Source: Acidobacteriota bacterium
GTDB lineage: Bacteria > Acidobacteriota > Blastocatellia > RBC074
Length of the DNA: 64,000 bases
Direction: 5' to 3'
NCBI GenBank assembly: GCA_019639255.1
Contig: JAHBSF010000005.1
Location: forward strand, 1-64,000
Every line of letters starts with the position of its first letter. Within the stretch, counting starts at the first letter, position 1. The position numbers were made by a program, and so were the translations under genes. Under the pieces are notes generated by a model. It made no database searches, had not been told where the DNA came from, and was given only the letters and a program-made list of their open reading frames with translations. This document shows, in pieces, positions 59,067 to 64,000 of this stretch.

Positions 59067-59798
59067 ATGTATTGCCAGGAATGCGGCGCGCAGATCCGTT
59101 CGCACGCAAAGTTCTGCAACCGGTGCGGGACCGAAGTCCGCCAGCGCTTCGGAAGGGAAAACGACACTACCGGTGATCTCACTCCGCTGCCGCCTCCTCC
59201 GCTGCTCCCTGCAAAAGAATCGAATCCGAAAGCAAATCCCAGACCGAATCCCGGACCGAATCCCAGACCAAATCCGAAGCCGCCCACGGTTCCGCCTCCA
59301 ACCGACCGGCAGCCGCTTTCGCGACACGCCTGGTCGGGCGCAGAAGAGGCAATCGTAATGCCGGCGATTTCCAGGAAGCCGGAGGATAAAAAATCCGAAG
59401 ACTCCAACCTCGCAGATCGAAAATCCCCCGACAACAGGCCGCTCGACAAGAGAACGACACAACGATCGCTGCCCGGTTCCGCGCCGCTTCCCGCCGATAC
59501 CGCCGAACGCATGAAAGTCCGCTTCGATCTGATGAAGCCGGATACAAGCGACGCCGAACACGTGCCGAATACGGGGCAGATCAACAGCGCGGGAGATCCC
59601 ATAACGCCCGCCCGAAGCACCATTGCCCCTGTGCAGTCAGCCCAACCGCCGCGGCAGGATGCGAATATGGCGCCGTTTTTCACACAAGTCGTAACGACGG
59701 TTCCCAACCGTCAGCACAGCCGCCTGATTCTGATAGTCCCGCTGCTGCTGCTTTTGGCCGTACTGCTGCTCGTACTGGCATACATAGTCAACAAATAA
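59067..59798 (+). CDS. zinc-ribbon protein with Pro-rich linker and C-terminal membrane anchor
   Basis: About 243 residues from the ATG at 59067; an upstream TTG in the same frame has weaker support. An N-terminal zinc ribbon (MYCQECGAQIRSHAKFCNRC; C3/C6 and C17/C20) leads to a long disordered region with NPRPNPGPNP-type repeats, then a single transmembrane helix near the C-terminus (LILIVPLLLLLAVLLLVLAY). Such tail-anchored zinc-ribbon proteins are common and mostly uncharacterised. Topology puts the ribbon in the cytoplasm. It resembles the zinc-ribbon/RDD gene at 13399 only in general layout. Confidence 0.75.
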   Translation: MYCQECGAQIRSHAKFCNRCGTEVRQRFGRENDTTGDLTPLPPPPLLPAKESNPKANPRPNPGPNPRPNPKPPTVPPPTDRQPLSRHAWSGAEEAIVMPAISRKPEDKKSEDSNLADRKSPDNRPLDKRTTQRSLPGSAPLPADTAERMKVRFDLMKPDTSDAEHVPNTGQINSAGDPITPARSTIAPVQSAQPPRQDANMAPFFTQVVTTVPNRQHSRLILIVPLLLLLAVLLLVLAYIVNK

Positions 59799-59834
59799 AA
59801 CAGAACCGCGGTTGAAGCAATCCGGTTGGCGCCG

Positions 59835-61502
59835 TCAGTAAAAATGCTTGGGGTCTATGCCGAGCTTTTTCATTCGAGAAAGCAGAGTCGTGCGATTCAG
59901 CCCCAAGCGTGCTGCGGCTCCATCGGCGCCGCCGACGCGCCCCTTGCTTTCGGTCAGCGCGCGGGTGATATCCTCGCGCTGCTTTTGGGCATGTTCGTCA
60001 TCCACACCTTTATTGTTGTTGAGGGCGTTGATGGTTTCTTTCACAATGCGAGCAATCGCTTCCTGGCCTTGCTGCGCCGCAGTCCGCGTTGGTTCGTCCC
60101 TGCGAACTCTGCGCAGTTCCATCAGAGGCGCCTCCAGCGCCCTGCCGCGCGTTAATATAACGGCGCGCTCGATGAAGTTCTGTAGCTCCCGAATGTTCCC
60201 CGGCCAGTCCCATTCGGTCAAAGTCTTCATGTCAGCAGCAGGGATCGTCTCGATCCGCTTCTGCATCTGGCGGGCGAACCTTTGGACGAAATAACTCACC
60301 AGCAGGGGAATATCTTCCCGCCGCTCGCGCAAGGGTGGGATGCGAATCGGGAAGACGTTCAGACGGTAATAGAGGTCGCTGCGAAACTCCCGCTCGGCAA
60401 TCATCTGCTCCAAGTCACGATTCGTTGCCGCCACCATCCGTGTGTCTACTCGTTTCGTGCGGGTGCTGCCCAGTCGCTCGAATTCGCGTTCCTGCAGCGC
60501 ACGCAAGAGCTTCGGCTGGATTTCCAGCGGCACGTCTCCCACCTCGTCCAGAAACAGCGTGCCCTGGTCGGCCAGTTCCAGCCGCCCGACCTTCTGGCTG
60601 ATCGCGCCGGTGAAGGCCCCTTTTTCATGTCCGAACAATTCGCTTTCGAGCAGACCCGTCGGGATCGCTGCACAGTTGAGCTTCACAAACGTGCGGTCTT
60701 TGCGCCGGCTGTGGTCGTGGATGGCGCGGGCGACGAGTTCCTTGCCGGTTCCGGTTTCGCCGAGCAACAGAACAGTGGAATCGCTGGGCGCGACTGTTTC
60801 GACCAGTTCCAGGACGCGCCTGAGCGCCGCGCTGTCACCAACAATCTGATCGAAATTCAGCTCGCTGCGAATCTCTTCTTCGAGGTAGAGTTTTTCCTGG
60901 GCCAGCTTGTTTTTGAGTTCGGAAATTTCGCGGTAGGCCAAGGCGTTTTCGACAGCGATTGCGATCTGGCCCGACGCCTGACTGAGGAACTCGACATCCT
61001 CCGGCGTGAAGGCATCCACCGTCGTCCGTATAATTGCCAGCAGTCCGAGCGCTCGACCGCGGGTCACGAGCGGGATAAAACAATGAGCCTTGAAGCCCTC
61101 AGCGACCAATATCTCATACCCCTCGCGGCCGATGTCAATTTCAGTTGCCGCGTTGACGATGACCGGTTTCAGCGTGTCAAAAGCTCGTCTGGGGGGACCG
61201 CTCTCGATTGGCGACTGAAGCATATCTTCCTTGAGAAACCCTCTGCCGTCGGGAAAATCGAGCGCGGAGATTCTGAAACCCTCAGAGACCGGTTCAGGCA
61301 AAGCAATGGCCACCGCATCGCAGCGCATGACTTCACGAATGTTGGCTGAAATCGAGCGCAACAACTCCTGAAGCTCCAGGTTCGAAGTGATGCTGCTGGT
61401 CAGATTCAGCAGCAACCGGAGCCGGTCGTTTTGACTTTGCAATTCTGCTTGTCCAGCACCTTCAGCGGAGCTTCCCGACGCGCGTTGCCAGTCTGTACTC
61501 AT
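59835..61502 (-). CDS. sigma-54-dependent activator (GAF-AAA-Fis)
   Basis: This 555-residue bacterial enhancer-binding protein has a GAF sensor domain (about 40-195), an AAA+ domain (about 215-450) with Walker A GETGTGKE, the sigma-54 contact loop GAFTGA and Walker B GTLFLDEVGDVP, and a Fis-type helix-turn-helix at the C-terminus (GAAARLGLNRTTLLSRMKKL). It resembles FhlA/NorR-like activators that sense a small ligand or gas through GAF. It is divergent from the STAS-TolC-adaptor operon, whose promoter has a -24/-12 element, so that operon is its likely target. Confidence 0.92.
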   Translation of the reverse strand: MSTDWQRASGSSAEGAGQAELQSQNDRLRLLLNLTSSITSNLELQELLRSISANIREVMRCDAVAIALPEPVSEGFRISALDFPDGRGFLKEDMLQSPIESGPPRRAFDTLKPVIVNAATEIDIGREGYEILVAEGFKAHCFIPLVTRGRALGLLAIIRTTVDAFTPEDVEFLSQASGQIAIAVENALAYREISELKNKLAQEKLYLEEEIRSELNFDQIVGDSAALRRVLELVETVAPSDSTVLLLGETGTGKELVARAIHDHSRRKDRTFVKLNCAAIPTGLLESELFGHEKGAFTGAISQKVGRLELADQGTLFLDEVGDVPLEIQPKLLRALQEREFERLGSTRTKRVDTRMVAATNRDLEQMIAEREFRSDLYYRLNVFPIRIPPLRERREDIPLLVSYFVQRFARQMQKRIETIPAADMKTLTEWDWPGNIRELQNFIERAVILTRGRALEAPLMELRRVRRDEPTRTAAQQGQEAIARIVKETINALNNNKGVDDEHAQKQREDITRALTESKGRVGGADGAAARLGLNRTTLLSRMKKLGIDPKHFY

Positions 61503-61612
61503 CGCTCAATGCTCCATCAAGTAGATTCGCAATCCTGCGCCGATGCTACACGCTTCGTCAGCTTCGACACAATGCGCCGCCCTCAAATCCGATCAGCCTT
61601 CCCGGCTTTGAT

Positions 61613-61633
61613 GAAACTGACGATGACAGTTTC
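61613..61633. promoter_or_regulatory. candidate upstream activator site for the sigma-54 operon
   Basis: GAAACTG and CAGTTTC (61613-61619 and 61627-61633) form a perfect 7-7-7 dyad. Its centre is about 125 bp before the expected start site of the -24/-12 promoter, the usual enhancer distance. The adjacent TTCGAC repeats near 61631 and 61638 may belong to the site. Confidence 0.5.
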
Positions 61634-61722
61634 GACCTTTCGACATTGCCTTCTGAGCAGCGCTTTTTCAATCACCTTCTAAATTCAACCATTTAGCGGC
61701 TGCGTTCACCGCATATTGTCGC

Positions 61723-61736
61723 GGCATACCTATTGC
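61723..61736 (+). promoter_or_regulatory. sigma-54 promoter (-24/-12)
   Basis: The sequence CGGCATACCTATTGCC has GG at 61723-61724 and GC at 61735-61736 with the obligatory ten-base spacing, and TTGC at the -12 box. The expected start of transcription near 61748 is 20 bp before the STAS ATG and leaves room for the GAGGAGA ribosome-binding site. A sigma-54 activator gene lies divergently upstream. Confidence 0.7.
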
Positions 61737-61767
61737 CCTTACCCAGGTCGAAAGAGGAGAAAGAGCG

Positions 61768-62145
61768 ATGCTCAGAATTACGGTCCACGACGAAGGGAAG
61801 GCGACGAGCTTTGTAGTTGAAGGAAAGCTGGTCGGGCCCTGGGTGGAAGAATTGGAAAAGTGCTGGAAAAGTGGGTTGGCTGCCGACCCATCCGGAGCGA
61901 TGGTGGTGAACTTGGAAGCCGTGACATTCATTGATTCCGCAGGGCGAGCACTGCTGGCCGGGATGCGGCGACAGGGAGCGAGGCTCCTGTCCACCGGCGT
62001 CCTGATCAATGCGATCGTGGCGGAGATTGAGGCCGAGGAGGGGCTAAAAAAACAGAATGCAGCAATACCAACAAAGATTGAGAAAGGATCGCAGCCGTTC
62101 GCCGAGTCTTCGATGCAAGCACGGAATGGATCGGGCAATGAATAA
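61768..62145 (+). CDS. STAS-domain protein
   Basis: This 125-residue protein fits a STAS domain, the fold of anti-sigma factor antagonists and of other regulatory proteins. VNLEAVTFIDSAGRALLAGM around residues 48-67 holds the conserved Asp-Ser pair that is phosphorylated in SpoIIAA-like proteins. The C-terminal 30 residues are hydrophilic and unlike STAS. It is first in the sigma-54 operon and overlaps the start of the TolC gene by 8 bp. No partner kinase is seen, so it could instead be a structural or sensory subunit of the efflux system. Confidence 0.8.
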   Translation: MLRITVHDEGKATSFVVEGKLVGPWVEELEKCWKSGLAADPSGAMVVNLEAVTFIDSAGRALLAGMRRQGARLLSTGVLINAIVAEIEAEEGLKKQNAAIPTKIEKGSQPFAESSMQARNGSGNE

Positions 62146-63499
62146 TCGGATTGTTTATCTGCTGGCGATCATCATCCTGATGGCACTCCCATTGAGTAGC
62201 CTGGCGCAGCAACAAGGCGAAGGGGCTTCGGGAGAAGTGTTGACGCTGGAGGAGGCCATCTCGCTGGCCTTGCGCGACAATCGCCACGTCAGGAATGCGC
62301 AACTGGACGTCGGCAAAACCGAGGATCAGGCGGCGGCGGCTCGCACCTTTCGCCTGCCGAAGTTCGAGTTTAATGCGCTTGCCACACAAAATCTGACGGG
62401 GTTGGATTTCACCTTTACAAAAGGTGTACTGGGCAATTACCCCAACGTCGGCCCCATCCCGGATCGCGACATCAAGTTGGGGACGCCGCTACGGCCCACT
62501 GCCATACTCTCGGGCCAGGTGACGATGCCGCTTTCGCAGCAGTACCGCCTCGGCCTTAACGTCAAGCAGGTCGAATTATCCGGCGACATCGCCCGGGAGC
62601 AATTGCGGTCGCATGAGCAGTCGGTCGTCAACGAGGTCAAACGCACCTATTACGCGATTCTGCAAACGCAGAGCGCGCTGGAAAGCGCTCGCCAGGCGCT
62701 CAGATTCTACCGCGAGCTGGATCGCGTCACGGGAGATTATGTGGTGCAGCAGGTGGCGCTCAAAGCGGAAGAGCTTGATGTCAAAACCAAACTGGCGAAG
62801 ACCGAGACCGAGGCGCTCACCGCCGGCAATCAACTGGCTACCCTGAAGGATCAACTCAATCAATTGATGGGGCGCGATGTCGGCACAGAATTCAGAGTCA
62901 GCCCGGCGCCGGAGTTGTCCTGGATGGAAGTGGATGTAGCGGCAGCACGCACCCGGGCGTTGGAATCACGGCCTGAGATTAAAGAGGCGCGGTTGCGAGT
63001 CAACCAGGCGGAACTGGATAGGCGCTTGAAGAAATCTGAATACATCCCGGACGTCAGTCTGGCGCTGGTTTATGTCTCACCTCGCAACTTCAATGACTTC
63101 GTCCCCAGGAACTTCGCCGGCATCGGTTTTCAAATGAAATGGGAGGTCTTCGACTGGGGAAGGAAGAAACATCAACTGGCGGAAAAAGAGAAGGCCATTG
63201 AGCAGGCGAGCAATAACCTGCGTGAAGCGGAAAACAAAGTTCGGATCGAGGTCGGAGCGAAACTGCGGGAGCTTCAACAAGTGCGGCAGGCTTTGCGCGT
63301 CGCCGAGCTCAAGCAGGAAACTGCGCGGGAAAACACGCGCGTCTCGATCAACAAGTACAAGGTGCAGGCGGCTCTGCTTTCGGACGTGCTGCAAACACAG
63401 GCCGCGTTGGCCGACGCGGACTATCAATATCAACAAGCGCTGCTGGCCTTCTGGACGGCAAGGGCTGATTACGAAAAAGCAATCGGAGCGGACAAATGA
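62138..63499 (+). CDS. TolC-family outer-membrane efflux protein
   Basis: About 453 residues from the ATG at 62138, which overlaps the STAS gene. A signal peptide (MNNRIVYLLAIIILMALPLS) precedes two OEP repeats: VLTLEEAISLALRDNRHVRN at the start and the second from about residue 255, each followed by long coiled helices with QxxL patterns (VNEVKRTYYAILQTQSALES). It would form the outer-membrane duct for the RND-type pump whose adaptor begins downstream. Its stop overlaps the adaptor start as ATGA. Confidence 0.88.
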   Translation: MNNRIVYLLAIIILMALPLSSLAQQQGEGASGEVLTLEEAISLALRDNRHVRNAQLDVGKTEDQAAAARTFRLPKFEFNALATQNLTGLDFTFTKGVLGNYPNVGPIPDRDIKLGTPLRPTAILSGQVTMPLSQQYRLGLNVKQVELSGDIAREQLRSHEQSVVNEVKRTYYAILQTQSALESARQALRFYRELDRVTGDYVVQQVALKAEELDVKTKLAKTETEALTAGNQLATLKDQLNQLMGRDVGTEFRVSPAPELSWMEVDVAAARTRALESRPEIKEARLRVNQAELDRRLKKSEYIPDVSLALVYVSPRNFNDFVPRNFAGIGFQMKWEVFDWGRKKHQLAEKEKAIEQASNNLREAENKVRIEVGAKLRELQQVRQALRVAELKQETARENTRVSINKYKVQAALLSDVLQTQAALADADYQYQQALLAFWTARADYEKAIGADK

Positions 63500-64000
63500 A
63501 AAAGAGAATCTTCAAAGCGGCGGCAGTTTGCGCAGCGCTTATGTTAGTGGCTGTAGCGTCAGCGGTGATGTTCAAGCCTCGATCCAAGGCGGTGGAAAAG
63601 CCGCCAGTGCCGGTGAGAGTCGCGGCAGTCGAACTGAACGCTGCGGGTGGCAGCGAGCAGCGGTATTCGGCCGCGATCATCCCAGGCACACAGGTGGAAC
63701 TGGCTTTCAAGGTGGGCGGCTATGTTGACGCGATCGAGAGGGTGCGCGGCGTGGACGGGAAAATGCGAGACCTGCAGGAAGGCGATCGCATTACCGCCGG
63801 AGCGGTGCTGGCGCGCGTACGCCAGAGCGATTATCAGGTCAAGGTCAAACAGGCCGAATCGCAGGCCCACGAGGCCAGATCCGGTATTGATGTGAGCAAA
63901 GCCCAATACCAGGAGGCGCTCTCCGGAGTTGCCTCGAGCAAGGCCCAGCTAGCCGAGGCTGAGGCGGCCTATGAAAAAGCTAAACTCGATTTCGAACGCG
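63496..64000 (+). CDS. RND efflux periplasmic adaptor (cut by window end)
   Basis: The first 168 residues of a membrane fusion protein are in the window; the gene runs off the end. The ATG overlaps the previous stop as ATGA. An N-terminal hydrophobic segment (about 7-26), a lipoyl-like half motif (FKVGGYVDAIERV, LQEGDRITAGAVLARV) and the start of a helical hairpin rich in Ala, Gln and Glu are visible, as in AcrA/MexA-type adaptors. An RND pump gene is expected downstream outside the window. Confidence 0.87.
   Translation, partial: MKKRIFKAAAVCAALMLVAVASAVMFKPRSKAVEKPPVPVRVAAVELNAAGGSEQRYSAAIIPGTQVELAFKVGGYVDAIERVRGVDGKMRDLQEGDRITAGAVLARVRQSDYQVKVKQAESQAHEARSGIDVSKAQYQEALSGVASSKAQLAEAEAAYEKAKLDFER

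Overview
The window looks like chromosomal DNA of an Acidobacteriota member, probably close to the Blastocatellia. The reasons are two secreted VWA proteins of the acidobacterial VWFA-related type, a Cys-rich insertion in RpoB of the kind I associate with this phylum, moderately high GC, and gene starts with ordinary Shine-Dalgarno sequences. No database search was possible, so the taxonomy is an inference.

Layout. 1-13 kb is the conserved expression block rpmG - tRNA-Trp - secE - nusG - rplK - rplA - rplJ - rplL - rpoB - rpoC, all on +. 13-24.5 kb holds a zinc-ribbon/RDD membrane protein, an RqcH-like NFACT protein, two membrane proteins on the minus strand, a GT4 glycosyltransferase, a long coiled-coil/methyltransferase fusion, an RluD-type pseudouridine synthase and small DUF1232 and DUF971 genes. 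24.5-33 kb is mostly on the minus strand: an ABC-F ATPase, an RDD protein, a secreted EEP-fold hydrolase, a DUF4252 protein, two VWA proteins, and between the VWA genes a divergent arsI/arsR pair for organoarsenicals. 33-41.5 kb is a CzcCBA-like metal efflux system preceded by a FixL/FixJ-like two-component pair. 41.5-58 kb has an MHYT hybrid histidine kinase, a TIM-barrel protein, a FAD oxidoreductase, an MsbA-like ABC exporter, purQ-purL, a secreted protein of unknown function, a GT39 glycosyltransferase, a Gfo/Idh/MocA oxidoreductase and a TPR/thioredoxin-fold protein. 58-59.8 kb has an isolated EutN/CcmL microcompartment vertex protein, an ACT-domain protein with an unusual N-terminal extension, and a zinc-ribbon membrane protein. 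59.8-64 kb has a sigma-54 activator divergent from a STAS - TolC - RND-adaptor operon whose promoter has a good -24/-12 signature; the operon runs off the end of the window.

The most striking non-coding signal is a family of long, imperfect intergenic inverted repeats of about 100-130 bp, with a purine-rich arm containing GAGATAACGGAACAAACGAA. About 12 near-complete and several partial or degenerate copies lie between 13 and 57 kb. They sit between tandem, convergent and divergent genes alike. Arms of one copy match each other better than they match other copies, and some supply the stop codons of neighbouring genes. A second type, with (TGAGTGC)4 heptamers and 51-bp perfect arms, separates rpoB from rpoC. 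A third, REP-like complex palindrome lies at 30.9-31.1 kb. These repeats, the EutN/ACT pair, the hendecad-repeat methyltransferase and the sigma-54 efflux operon deserve the closest second look.
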